DNA from: Gammaproteobacteria bacterium
GTDB taxonomy: Bacteria; Pseudomonadota; Gammaproteobacteria; JAJDYQ01
Assembly: GCA_028289815.1 (NCBI GenBank)
Contig: JAPYNQ010000016.1
Location: 1-42,909 of the forward strand
Direction of reading: 5' to 3'
Length of the DNA: 42,909 bases
In this document: piece by piece, positions 8,815 to 16,418 of the stretch
Layout of the letters: every line of letters starts with the position of its first letter
Numbering within the stretch: position 1 is the stretch's first letter
The notes under the pieces: generated by a model
Seen by the model: the letters and a program-made list of their open reading frames with translations, nothing else
Database searches by the model: none
What the model was told of the DNA's origin: nothing
Program-made: the position numbers and the translations under genes

Positions 8815-9184
8815 AGGCGCGAAATCATAGCGATGAATCCGGGTTGCGTCAAAATAAATATTCGCCGGCCGCATAAACTGCCCACAGTATCCAGTGGAGT
8901 CTTCAAAGACCGGCTGGGAATTTTGTGCTGTAAATCGGCAAGGAGGCGATACCGATTATATTGATATCACAACGGCACTAGGTGTCAGACACGCCAGTCA
9001 AAGTGATGGCGGATACGGTCATAAGCCCGTTCAGACCTTTTACTTCACGACTAAAGTATCCATTTCTGGTAGTGCTGTATAAAATCCAAGCAAACAACCT
9101 GATAGAAGATCACATTCAGGTAGCCTGTGAAATGTGGAATGGAAGGAATGGCTGGTTCTATAAGTTTTCCTCTATAATTTCCCA
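8815..9184. promoter_or_regulatory. Divergent intergenic region between yceD and the aldo/keto reductase
   Basis: No convincing gene lies here, although a conserved divergent maf gene is often found at this position in relatives and is absent. A perfect minus-strand TATAAT occurs at 8955-8960, suitably placed to start the yceD-rpmF transcript, but no good -35 hexamer is at the right distance. A perfect plus-strand TATAAT at 9173-9178 is only six bases before the aldo/keto reductase ATG. That would imply a leaderless message or a later start for that gene. Promoter activity is inferred from these hexamers only. Confidence 0.4.
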
Positions 9185-10204
9185 ATGAGAAACAGAGACC
9201 GGCTACCCGAGGCACTCAGAGTAAATCCGCGATTCGAGAAAATGATCACCTCGCCCATAGGCTTGGGTATGGCAGCGTTGGGCAGGCCAGGCTATATCAA
9301 CTTGGACCATGGTATTGATCTGAATGACAGGAGCTTTACGGCCATGCGGCAACATGCGATGAACATGCTGGACTATGCCTGTGATCTGGGCATTCGTTAT
9401 TTTGACACCGCTGCCTCCTATGGTGCGGGAGAACAATTTCTGGGGCAATGGATTTTCAAAAGAGAATTTCACGTTACAGGCGTCACCGCTGCCTCGAAGT
9501 GGGGTTATGTCTATACTGCTGACTGGCAGGTGCAGGCCGAACACCATGAAATCAAAAAACATACCTTGGAAAATCTGAATTCCTCGTTTATCTGGAGCTG
9601 TCTGCGACTTGGTCGAGCCATGAAAATCTACCAGATACACTCTGCTACGTTTGCCAGCGGTGTGCTGGAAAATACCGAAATCCTGAGTCGGCTGGCACAA
9701 ATTCGAGAGGATGGTAGGCTAATAGGCCTGACTGTCAGCGGTCCACAGCAATCGCAGCTCATCGACAAAGCCATTGAAATTGAAATTGACGGTACCCCGC
9801 TGTTCCGTACCGTACAGGCCACTTGGAATCTGCTGGAAACCTCTGCCTCCGAGGCACTGCGACGCGCTGCGGATGCCGGCATGGCAGTTATCATCAAAGA
9901 AGCCTTGGCCAACGGCCGCCTCACCAACAAAAATCGGCAACCGCAATTCAAACAAAAACTGCAACAATTAAAGACCACGGCCGAGGAACATGCCTGCTCC
10001 TTGGACCAACTTGCACTGAGTGCCGCCATTAACCAACCGTGGTCAAACGTAGTCCTGAGCGGTGCCGTCACAAAAAGACAGCTTCAATCAAACTGGGATG
10101 CACTCAAAGTCACTTGGCCTGATGGCGCGCTGCAGGAGCTGTCACATTTGGTCGAATCACCGCAGGACTACTGGCGTGCTCGCGCCGCCCTAGAGTGGAA
10201 TTGA
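9185..10204 (+). CDS. Aldo/keto reductase family oxidoreductase
   Basis: Predicted NAD(P)H-dependent carbonyl oxidoreductase of the AKR superfamily (TIM barrel), substrate unknown. The protein is 339 residues. The AKR catalytic tetrad is recognisable: Asp in IRYFDTAASYG, Tyr in the same motif, Lys in AASKWGY and His in YQIHSAT. IREDGRLIGLTVSG and VIIKEALANGRL lie in the C-terminal half. The start is uncertain: ATG at 9185 has no ribosome site and lies immediately behind a TATAAT, while the in-frame ATG at 9241 (MITSPIGLGMAALG) is where the family fold begins. It stands alone between the divergent yceD cluster and smpB. It is not part of an obvious pathway here. Confidence 0.85.
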   Translation: MRNRDRLPEALRVNPRFEKMITSPIGLGMAALGRPGYINLDHGIDLNDRSFTAMRQHAMNMLDYACDLGIRYFDTAASYGAGEQFLGQWIFKREFHVTGVTAASKWGYVYTADWQVQAEHHEIKKHTLENLNSSFIWSCLRLGRAMKIYQIHSATFASGVLENTEILSRLAQIREDGRLIGLTVSGPQQSQLIDKAIEIEIDGTPLFRTVQATWNLLETSASEALRRAADAGMAVIIKEALANGRLTNKNRQPQFKQKLQQLKTTAEEHACSLDQLALSAAINQPWSNVVLSGAVTKRQLQSNWDALKVTWPDGALQELSHLVESPQDYWRARAALEWN

Positions 10205-10333
10205 CAACCTGCCGCTCTGTATAGATTGAGATTCGGTATAAGAAGCAAATAGTCTGCCCATAGATATAAACGAGATGCCGCCAAGCCGATAAAATAGCTG
10301 TGAGATTGATAACAGCTCAATTAAAATGCAGAC

Positions 10334-10819
10334 ATGAGGGCAAAGAAGAAAAACTCGAAACAGGTTCCCGGTACCATTACATTGAATAAAAAGGCCCGGT
10401 TTGATTATTTCATTGAACAATCTTACGAAGCCGGCATAGCTTTACAGGGTTGGGAGGTTAAAAGCCTGCGGAGCGGTTCCATTCAACTCAAAGAAAGCTA
10501 TGTAACCATGAAAGATAGTGAGGCATGGTTGCTTGGCGCCCATATATCCCCCCTCACCAGCGCCTCGACTCACGTAAACCCAGACCCCATACGAAGCCGT
10601 AGACTTCTCCTGCATCGACGCGAACTTGATAAATTGTTCGGCGCGGTGGAGAGACAAGGCTATACCCTTGTACCACTGGCCATGTACTGGAGCAGAGGTC
10701 GGGCAAAACTTGAAATCGGATTAGCCAAAGGTAAAAAACAACATGATAAACGTGTATCTATCAAGGAAAGAGATTGGAAACGTGAGCAACAGCGGATACT
10801 GAAACATAGATATAACTAA
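10334..10819 (+). CDS. smpB: SsrA-binding protein SmpB
   Basis: Binds tmRNA and delivers it to stalled ribosomes for trans-translation. The protein is 161 residues. Family features include the [20 protein letters not shown] strand region, a KESYV motif, the HISPLTSAS block, [13 protein letters not shown], and the positively charged KGKKQHDKR...[13 protein letters not shown]-terminal tail that folds in the ribosomal mRNA channel. It lies 133 bases upstream of ssrA in the same direction, so protein and RNA partner are neighbours. ATG start with no strong Shine-Dalgarno. Confidence 0.98.
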   Translation: MRAKKKNSKQVPGTITLNKKARFDYFIEQSYEAGIALQGWEVKSLRSGSIQLKESYVTMKDSEAWLLGAHISPLTSASTHVNPDPIRSRRLLLHRRELDKLFGAVERQGYTLVPLAMYWSRGRAKLEIGLAKGKKQHDKRVSIKERDWKREQQRILKHRYN

Positions 10820-10913
10820 CCGGCAAAGCACCAATAAAACGAGCCGCAGACCGAAAAAAGAACATCCCGACCAAAAAGAAACAATTTATTGACCAAGACC
10901 GGCACAAAAAGCA

Positions 10914-10943
10914 TTTACAGTTGCCTGCGATAAAGACTATAAT
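10914..10943 (+). promoter_or_regulatory. ssrA promoter
   Basis: TTTACA at 10914-10919 and a perfect TATAAT at 10938-10943 are separated by 18 bases. The expected start point is about 7-10 bases on, at or just before the GGGGGCGAC 5' end of mature tmRNA. This is a good sigma-70 promoter and allows ssrA transcription independently of smpB. Confidence 0.8.
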
Positions 10944-10952
10944 CACGTAACC

Positions 10953-11316
10953 GGGGGCGACATGGCTTCGACGTGGGTCACGAAACCTTTAGGTGCATGC
11001 CGAGGATGTAGCTAGTCTCGTTAATCCTGCTGCAAACTATAGTTGCCAACGACGACAACTACGCATTAGCAGCTTAATAACCTGTGTAATGCCGTCTGGC
11101 TGAAGCCGTGCTTGTGCGCTCAGATTGCAGGCGTCGATTTTCACAAGATCGCAATGAAACCGGTTCGAGGCGGATTTGTTAAAAGCTGATCGAAATCGCC
11201 CGTTACCTTCCCTGCCGGTCGGGTAATAACGGGTTAAACTCAAAGATTCGGCTAAGCATGTAGAACCAAAGGCGGAGGTCTTGCGGACGTGGGTTCGATT
11301 CCCACCGCCTCCACCA
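10953..11316 (+). ncRNA. ssrA: Transfer-messenger RNA (tmRNA)
   Basis: tmRNA rescues stalled ribosomes and tags the nascent chain for proteolysis. The 5' end GGGGGCGACATGGCTTCGAC and the 3' end, with a T-arm GGTTCGATTCCCACC followed by GCCTCCACCA, form the tRNA-like domain, and the 5' and 3' ends pair (GGGGGCG with CGCCTCC). The conserved GGTGCATGCCGAGGATGTAG pseudoknot region follows. The internal message reads GCC AAC GAC GAC AAC TAC GCA TTA GCA GCT TAA TAA, giving the tag (A)ANDDNYALAA, with the ALAA end that ClpXP recognises. CCA is encoded. The length of 364 bases is normal for the single-piece form. Accessory DNA follows immediately downstream. Confidence 0.97.
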
Positions 11317-11323
11317 ATTGAAG

Positions 11324-11352
11324 AAGGTGAGCTGTCTCAGTTCACCTTTTTT
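11324..11352 (+). terminator. Intrinsic terminator of ssrA
   Basis: AAGGTGA.CT and AG.TCACCTT form a stem of about nine base pairs with one mismatch and a short loop, followed by a run of six T (11347-11352). It begins 8 bases after the encoded CCA. The next 230 bases (to 11585) contain no gene that I can support. Confidence 0.9.
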
Positions 11353-11585
11353 ATGCCTGCATCCCGCGCTACAGACCTTGATGTAGCAAGGATTTACGGA
11401 CTTAGAGCCCTTCTTAAGCGCAGACTTTTCAGGGCGGATATTCTCTGCTGAATGGCCAAATACCCTCTGCGTCTCTCCGTATCTCTCAAAACCCAAGTCC
11501 ATGACCAGAGAATCCCTTAAAGTCAGCAGCTTACTATCGGACTAATCAAAAGGTTTGTCGGATGAATTAGTTGGGCGAAAGGTAA

Positions 11586-12103
11586 TCACACTATCCAGAC
11601 TTCAATATTTTTGACTACGTATTCTATTGGCAGTCGCTCCTGCTCCAGCCTCCTATCGGCATAGTGGTCGGCGCGTAATCCTTTAAACAAAGCCAGCTCT
11701 TTATCGGTCAACGCAACGGGACCTTTCGATACTGAGTCAGGCTCTGAAACCATACGACCCACGAAAGTCTCAACTGTCAGTTCATCCATCATCAACGGAG
11801 TAATGCTACTCAGTTTATTTCGGGCATCACTAAGTATGCTAAAGCCCTCGGAATCAACGTCACCCCAATAACCTACATTCTTTCGTGCTAACCACCCAGC
11901 CTTCATCCATGTGACGTTTTTCCCTCCGCCCGAAACTGCTATCGTGTTGGGAACATTGTTTAGTGCTAGGCAGGATTGTTCGTTCTCTATCACCAAGATA
12001 TTACTCGCTGGCAGTTCAAATTCGCGCAAGATGTCAGAGGATAAGCGCAGTAGTGGTGCCCCACCCAGTGACTTCCTTGTTTCCTTACATAGCGGCTTAA
12101 CTA
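11586..12103 (-). pseudogene. C-terminal remnant of a JetD-like Wadjet defence protein (DUF2220)
   Basis: Wadjet (JetABCD) restricts plasmids; JetD supplies the TOPRIM-type nuclease. This remnant reads, from the edge of the insertion sequence at 12103, VKPLCKETRKSLGGAP and on through FELPASNILVIENEQS, AVSGGGKNV, VGYWGDVDSEGFSIL, PLMMDELTVETFVGRM, LTDKELALFKGLRADHYADR and RLEQERLPIEYV to a normal TGA stop. The IEN glutamate and the WGDVD acidic pair match the TOPRIM residues of DUF2220. About 172 residues survive; the DUF3322 N-terminal half and jetABC are absent. On the other side of the IS the frame meets a stop at once, so simply removing the IS would not restore the gene. Family assignment is by motif recognition. 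Confidence 0.72.
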
Positions 12104-12123
12104 GGGCGTGTTAGCACTACTGC
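12104..12123 (+). repeat. Left terminal inverted repeat of the IS5-family element
   Basis: GGGCGTGTTAGCACTACTGC at the left edge matches the right edge read in reverse at the first nine bases and again at CAC and ACTGC. It is preceded by the TA duplication at 12102-12103. Confidence 0.88.
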
Positions 12124-12879
12124 AGCGCCTCGACTATGAGCACAAAAACGATGAACCCGAGGAAGATGACATCAAGTTTCTCGAAATCGGGAAAAGATCC
12201 TGCGCAAGCCCTTGAACCGCTGGAAGAACCGCTCGACCTCGTTGCGCCGCTTGTACAGTTCCTCGTCGTATTCCCACGAGGCCGGTGCGGTCTTTTTTCG
12301 GCGGAACCACGGGAACGAAGCCCAGATCAAGCACCAGTTGGCGCGTCTCGTTGCCTTCGTAGGCCCGGTCCATAACCAGTGCCGGCGCTTCGTCCGTTGG
12401 TTCCTCCAGTGTTTTCAGGAGCTCGCGTCCGGCCGGAGTGTCGTGCGCATTGCCGAGGGAGAGCGAGAAAGCAACTGCCGTTCGAGCATCCACGGCAACC
12501 CTATGAATCTTGGTGTTCCAGCCTCCACGGGACTTACCGATGGACTGCGGGCCGTTTTTGCTAGGGCACCCGTGCCATCGGGATGCACTTTCACGCGGGT
12601 GCTGTCCAAGCCGAGTGCCTCTACCTCGATTCGGACGATTTGATCCCGCTGCAGTTGTTCGAATACCCGATCCAGCACGCCGTTCTTCGACCAGCGGTTC
12701 ATGCGAGTGTAAATCGTGTGCCAATGGCCGAAGCGCTCCGGCAGGCCACGCCACTTGCAGCCGTGCTCGGCCACGAACAGAACCGCATTGAGCACTTGCA
12801 GGTTCGGCAGAGCCACATTTCCCCGCTGCTTTGGGAGCAGCGGAGCGATGCGTTCATACTGGGCCTCGGTAAGTTCCAC
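12117..12879 (-). pseudogene. IS5-family transposase, spread over three frames
   Basis: DDE transposase. The first part starts at GTG 12879 (VELTEAQYERIAPLLPKQRG) behind an AGGGGGG ribosome site and runs to the first catalytic Asp (ALGLDSTRVKVHPDG). At GCAAAAACGG a minus-one shift onto AAA is needed to continue as NGPQSIGKSRGG, HRVAVDARTAVAFSLSLGNA and the second Asp segment LVMDRAYEGN; such a shift can be natural programmed frameshifting in this IS group. After VPPKK a second shift at a run of six A is required to reach SWEYDEELYKRRNEVERFF, which holds the catalytic Glu. A third, after IFSRF, is needed to reach KLDVIFLGFIVFVLIVEALQ and the TAG at 12117. The last two look like single-base insertions, so this copy is probably dead. 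Confidence 0.85.
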
Positions 12880-12941
12880 CGGTTTGATCCCCCCTGCCTT
12901 TCCAGCCAATGACGATAGGGGATGAACATACCATATCTGGA

Positions 12942-12962
12942 GCAGTTTGTGTGAACACGCCC
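12942..12962 (-). repeat. Right terminal inverted repeat of the IS5-family element
   Basis: Read on the minus strand it begins GGGCGTGTTCACACAAACTG, matching the left end. It is followed by TA at 12963-12964, the second copy of the target dinucleotide. Confidence 0.88.
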
Positions 12963-12979
12963 TAATCAGATCGTGCTTG

Positions 12980-13011
12980 AACCCGGCCATGTCCGCTTTG
13001 GTGGCCGGGTT
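12980..13011 (+). terminator. Strong hairpin between the IS and the RND permease gene
   Basis: AACCCGGCC (12980-12988) and GGCCGGGTT (13003-13011) form a perfect 9-bp GC-rich stem with a 14-base loop. On the plus strand it is followed by TTCTGTTCGTTT-like sequence, moderately U-rich. On the minus strand, the direction of the RND operon ending at 13092, there is no U-run. It may be the operon end structure or a plus-strand terminator. Confidence 0.5.
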
Positions 13012-13091
13012 TCTGTTCGTTTGCCAGCACCTATGCCTGTCTGTTGCCCGGTAAGCCCGATTGAGATCAGGCGCTTCTCCGAATACAGGCC

Positions 13092-15413
13092 TCATGCTGA
13101 ATCGGTATCGCAATCAGGCAATAGCCATGCCGCCAATGCAGGCAGTAGTGTTACGGCAGCAAGCATATTTACCAGTAGCATGAAAAGCAGCATCGTGCCC
13201 ATATCTGCCTGAAATTTCAGATCTGAAAATACCCACGGTAATATGCTTATGGTCAGTGCCGTTGCAGTGAAGATTACTCCGCTGCCTGTGACCTCCAGGA
13301 TTGCCCTGAATGCTTTCTGAAGACTCAGCCCTTGTTTCATCAATAAATGCAAACCACTGAATATATAAATCCCGTAATCAACGCCGATGCCTATGCCAAG
13401 CGCAACCACAGGAAGAGTGTTTATCTTTAATCCGATTTCCAGACCAGCCATCAAGGCATATGACAGCAAGCTGACGACACCAAGAGGAATCACAACGCAT
13501 AATGTCCCTTTTATTGTTCGAAAGGTCGCTAAACACAACATAAAAATAGCACCAAATACATATGCCAGAATCGGAAACTGGGCATCTTTTATGACTTCAT
13601 TGGTGGCTGCCATGACGCCAATGTTGTGACCGGCCAGTAAATAATTGACTTTTTCACCGGCTTCATCATTGTTATATCTTTTTACTGCACTGATAACATG
13701 TGAAATGGTTTCGGCTTTACGGTCCTGCATAAAAATCAGTACAGGCATGACACTGCAATCTTTGTTCAACAGCCCCGCTGTGGTTGGTATGTAAGCTGTT
13801 GATTGCGCCAACATGTGAGCATTACGTGGTAACTCACGCCACTTCAGTGAACCTTCATTCCAGCCGGCATTCAAAATCCTGGCAACATCAGATAATGAAA
13901 TAACTGACTGCACCCCCCGGGTGTTTTTCATCTTCCAGGAAAATTTATTGATATCCTGCATAACATCAAAATCAATGCATCCCTCTTTTTTGGTCTCAAC
14001 AATAACCGAGAGGATATCGGTACCAATGGAAAATTTCTCAGCTATGATGCGTGCATCCAGATTGTAAACAGCGTTCTCCCGAAATTCAGGAACACCCCGA
14101 TGTAAATCGCCAATCGTAATATCCGATCCTGTTGAATATCCGAGCAGGGACAATACGGAACCGAGCATTATTATCATCATTGCCGGCTTTTTATGCGACA
14201 CAATCGCTAATTTGTCCCAGACGGACGCGAATAACTGTACGTGCCTGAAAAGATTCTGTCGATATTTTTCAGCGGGGGTAATATAAGATAAAAGTACGGG
14301 TATCAGTATCAGGTTGGTCAGTATTATAATAGCAACGCCCATGCTAGCAGTGACGGCCATGTCTTGTATGACTTTGATTTCAATAAACAGGATGGTCAGA
14401 AAACCGACCGCATCACTCAGCAGGGCAACGCCGCCGGGCAACAGCAGCCTCCGAAAGCCGTTTCTTGATGCCTCAATACCGGTTTTACCCTCACATATCC
14501 CAGCCATAATCGCACTGACCATCTGCACAGCATGACTAACGCTAATCGCAAAGATCAGAAAAGGCACCAGTACTGACATCGGATCAATACCATAATCAAA
14601 CAGTGGCAATAATCCCATCAACCAGACTACAGCCATCAGAGCGCACATAAGAATCAATAGGGTCAGAATGACAGATTTCATGTAAACATAAACAAGAATG
14701 GCTATGAGCGCGAAAGTGATGATAAAAAAGAACTGAACGTCAGTGGCAGCCTGATGAAGGTCGCCAATTATCTTTGCAAATCCGATAATATGAACTCCCA
14801 TGCCAGTATCACCGGTTGTAAGACGCTGGCGTATTCGCTCTTCCAAGAGTCGGGATACTTTGACGTAATCAGTTTTTTCTCCTGTGTCAGCATCAATTTC
14901 CAAAAGAGAGGCGCTGATCATTGCCGCAGTAAAGTCATGCGCTACCAGCTGTCTGGCCATATCCGATTTGAGAATATTATTTCTGACTTCTGCAAAGCTC
15001 TCTGCCGTCGGCCTGAAATCGGCGGGTATGACATTGCCTCCCGAGATACCATCTTCTACTACTTCGGTATATCGAACATCCGGGGTAAATAACGAACTGA
15101 CTCGTGAACGATCAATGCCGGGAATAAAAAACATCTCATCTGTAGCTTGTTTCAAGGCGGCAAAAAATTGTGGGGTAAATATGTCTCCCTGCTCAACCGT
15201 AAGCGCCACAATAATACGATTGGCACCTCCGAATTCCTTGCGGTATTCAAGAAAAGTTTTTATGTATTCATGTTTTACAGGTAACAGCTTTGTAAAGTCA
15301 GTATCAATCCGTAACTGTAAAACGGACGACAGCATAAATACTGTTACTATTGCAAAAAAAATCAGGACTGCGCGGCGATGTCCAAAAATAAAGTTTTCGA
15401 CTGCATGTGTCAT
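13092..15413 (-). CDS. RND superfamily exporter, MMPL type (COG1033)
   Basis: Inner-membrane proton-driven permease of 773 residues. An N-terminal membrane helix (about residues 14-31) precedes a large periplasmic domain, then a cluster of helices from about 225 containing the FLIFAISVSHAVQM and LLSDAVGFLTILFIEI segments. A second helix, a second periplasmic domain and a second cluster with ALGIGIGVDYGIYIFSGLHLL, the MMPL signature, follow. This is the 2x6-helix RND plan without a dedicated membrane-fusion partner. Its ATG overlaps the YCF48 stop (ATGA), so the two are translated together. Relatives carry lipids, hopanoids, sterols or siderophores; the cargo here is unknown. It is last in a four-gene envelope operon. 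Confidence 0.93.
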   Translation of the reverse strand: MTHAVENFIFGHRRAVLIFFAIVTVFMLSSVLQLRIDTDFTKLLPVKHEYIKTFLEYRKEFGGANRIIVALTVEQGDIFTPQFFAALKQATDEMFFIPGIDRSRVSSLFTPDVRYTEVVEDGISGGNVIPADFRPTAESFAEVRNNILKSDMARQLVAHDFTAAMISASLLEIDADTGEKTDYVKVSRLLEERIRQRLTTGDTGMGVHIIGFAKIIGDLHQAATDVQFFFIITFALIAILVYVYMKSVILTLLILMCALMAVVWLMGLLPLFDYGIDPMSVLVPFLIFAISVSHAVQMVSAIMAGICEGKTGIEASRNGFRRLLLPGGVALLSDAVGFLTILFIEIKVIQDMAVTASMGVAIIILTNLILIPVLLSYITPAEKYRQNLFRHVQLFASVWDKLAIVSHKKPAMMIIMLGSVLSLLGYSTGSDITIGDLHRGVPEFRENAVYNLDARIIAEKFSIGTDILSVIVETKKEGCIDFDVMQDINKFSWKMKNTRGVQSVISLSDVARILNAGWNEGSLKWRELPRNAHMLAQSTAYIPTTAGLLNKDCSVMPVLIFMQDRKAETISHVISAVKRYNNDEAGEKVNYLLAGHNIGVMAATNEVIKDAQFPILAYVFGAIFMLCLATFRTIKGTLCVVIPLGVVSLLSYALMAGLEIGLKINTLPVVALGIGIGVDYGIYIFSGLHLLMKQGLSLQKAFRAILEVTGSGVIFTATALTISILPWVFSDLKFQADMGTMLLFMLLVNMLAAVTLLPALAAWLLPDCDTDSA

Positions 15414-16402
15414 TTAGAGTCGCAGCCTGCCAGTTCAATCGTTGAAAAAACCCGGCATAGATCCAGATTACTGATCCCGTTTTCACCGACCAGAATGACA
15501 TGATTGCTTTCATATTCGTATGCGTCTGCAATATCAAATCGTTCCTTTAGCTGATAAAGGTGGCTCTGCCGGTAGTCTTTATCGACAATAACAATATTGC
15601 CGGTATGACCTACTCCCATTAGCTGTCCGTTTCGGAGACGTATCAGGCTGTTAAGTGAGGTTTTGATATTTGTTGATATACGAGACCAACTTTCACCTTT
15701 GTCGCGGGAATAGTAAATTCGCCCTCTCAAGCCGGCGATAGCCACCTGCCCATCTCCCCACACCAGTACGTCAAAAAAAGAGCCTTCATATGGAGAAGAT
15801 AATGTATGCCAGGTTAATCCTCTGTCTTTTGAGCGATATATATGGCCAGCCTCTCCAACAATATAAAGCAGGCCATGCAGGTCATGGCCAATGGCGTTCA
15901 GGTGAAAGTCGTGTTCCTCATTGATTAAACCTTCCAGCCAGTTATTGCCGCCATCCCCGGATACCCGATAGTAACCATAGGCGCCAACTGCAATAATTTC
16001 ATAGGCGCTCAAAAACATGACATCAAGCAAGGGGGCCGCATGATTTTTATCTTCATATACTCTGGACCAGTTATTCCCACCATCATCTGTGCATACGATA
16101 ATAGCGTCATGCCCGACAGCGCATCCGGTTGATGAATCAAACATCTGTATTGCCGTCAGCAATACGCGGGCTTGTACCTTTGACTGATTCCATATGCCCG
16201 GGCTGCTGTGCTTGAGAATATGGCCATATGCCCCTGCGGCCCAGACCGTATTACCGACACCATCCAGTGCTATCAGCAACGAACGGTCAGCCAGAGGCGC
16301 CTGCCAGGAATAATCATTTTTTTCGGCAGCAGCCTCCGTCCACAGGCAAGAATATAAAATAAAAAAGGCCGCGCAACGCAGCCTTGAGGTCATAAGAATC
16401 AT
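15410..16402 (-). CDS. Exported YCF48-like beta-propeller protein
   Basis: The protein has 330 residues with an N-terminal signal peptide (hydrophobic stretch ending near TEAAAEK) and then repeated blades of the form VGxxGxIxRSxDGGxxW. Examples are DDGGNNWSRV, VSGDGGNNWLEG, VGEAGHIYRSKDRGLTWH, AGLRGRIYYSRDKGESWS and VGHTGNIV. This is the YCF48/HCF136-type (BNR-like) propeller. Plant and cyanobacterial HCF136 assembles photosystem II; in heterotrophs these proteins appear beside DUF1329, DUF1302 and MMPL genes with no proven job. It overlaps the permease start by four bases and follows DUF1329 by 16 bases. I infer a periplasmic adaptor or scaffold. Confidence 0.88.
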   Translation of the reverse strand: MILMTSRLRCAAFFILYSCLWTEAAAEKNDYSWQAPLADRSLLIALDGVGNTVWAAGAYGHILKHSSPGIWNQSKVQARVLLTAIQMFDSSTGCAVGHDAIIVCTDDGGNNWSRVYEDKNHAAPLLDVMFLSAYEIIAVGAYGYYRVSGDGGNNWLEGLINEEHDFHLNAIGHDLHGLLYIVGEAGHIYRSKDRGLTWHTLSSPYEGSFFDVLVWGDGQVAIAGLRGRIYYSRDKGESWSRISTNIKTSLNSLIRLRNGQLMGVGHTGNIVIVDKDYRQSHLYQLKERFDIADAYEYESNHVILVGENGISNLDLCRVFSTIELAGCDSK

Positions 16403-16418
16403 ACCGGCGCATCATCTA

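Larger units (their letters stand above)
12104..12962 (-). mobile_element. IS5-family (IS427-like) insertion sequence, 859 bp, probably inactive
   Basis: The ends are inverted repeats: GGGCGTGTTAGCACTACTGC at the left and, reading inward from the right, GGGCGTGTTCACACAAACTG followed by C. A TA dinucleotide flanks both sides (12102-12103 and 12963-12964), as expected for the two-base TA target duplication of this group. The interior is clearly more GC-rich than the neighbouring genes, suggesting recent arrival from another genome. It carries one transposase reading on the minus strand that is broken by frameshifts. It lies against the jetD remnant in the segment behind ssrA. Confidence 0.9.

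Noticed and set aside
11203-11502. A 99-codon minus-strand frame containing WWRRWESNPRPQDLR
   Set aside because: It is antisense to the 3' end of tmRNA and its terminator; this is a familiar false reading across tRNA-like 3' ends, not a gene.
11317-13091. Second copy of the tmRNA 3' end as an attachment site for an integrated island
   Set aside because: No repeat of the TTCCCACCGCCTCCACCA end was found in this interval, and no integrase is present, so an att site cannot be claimed.
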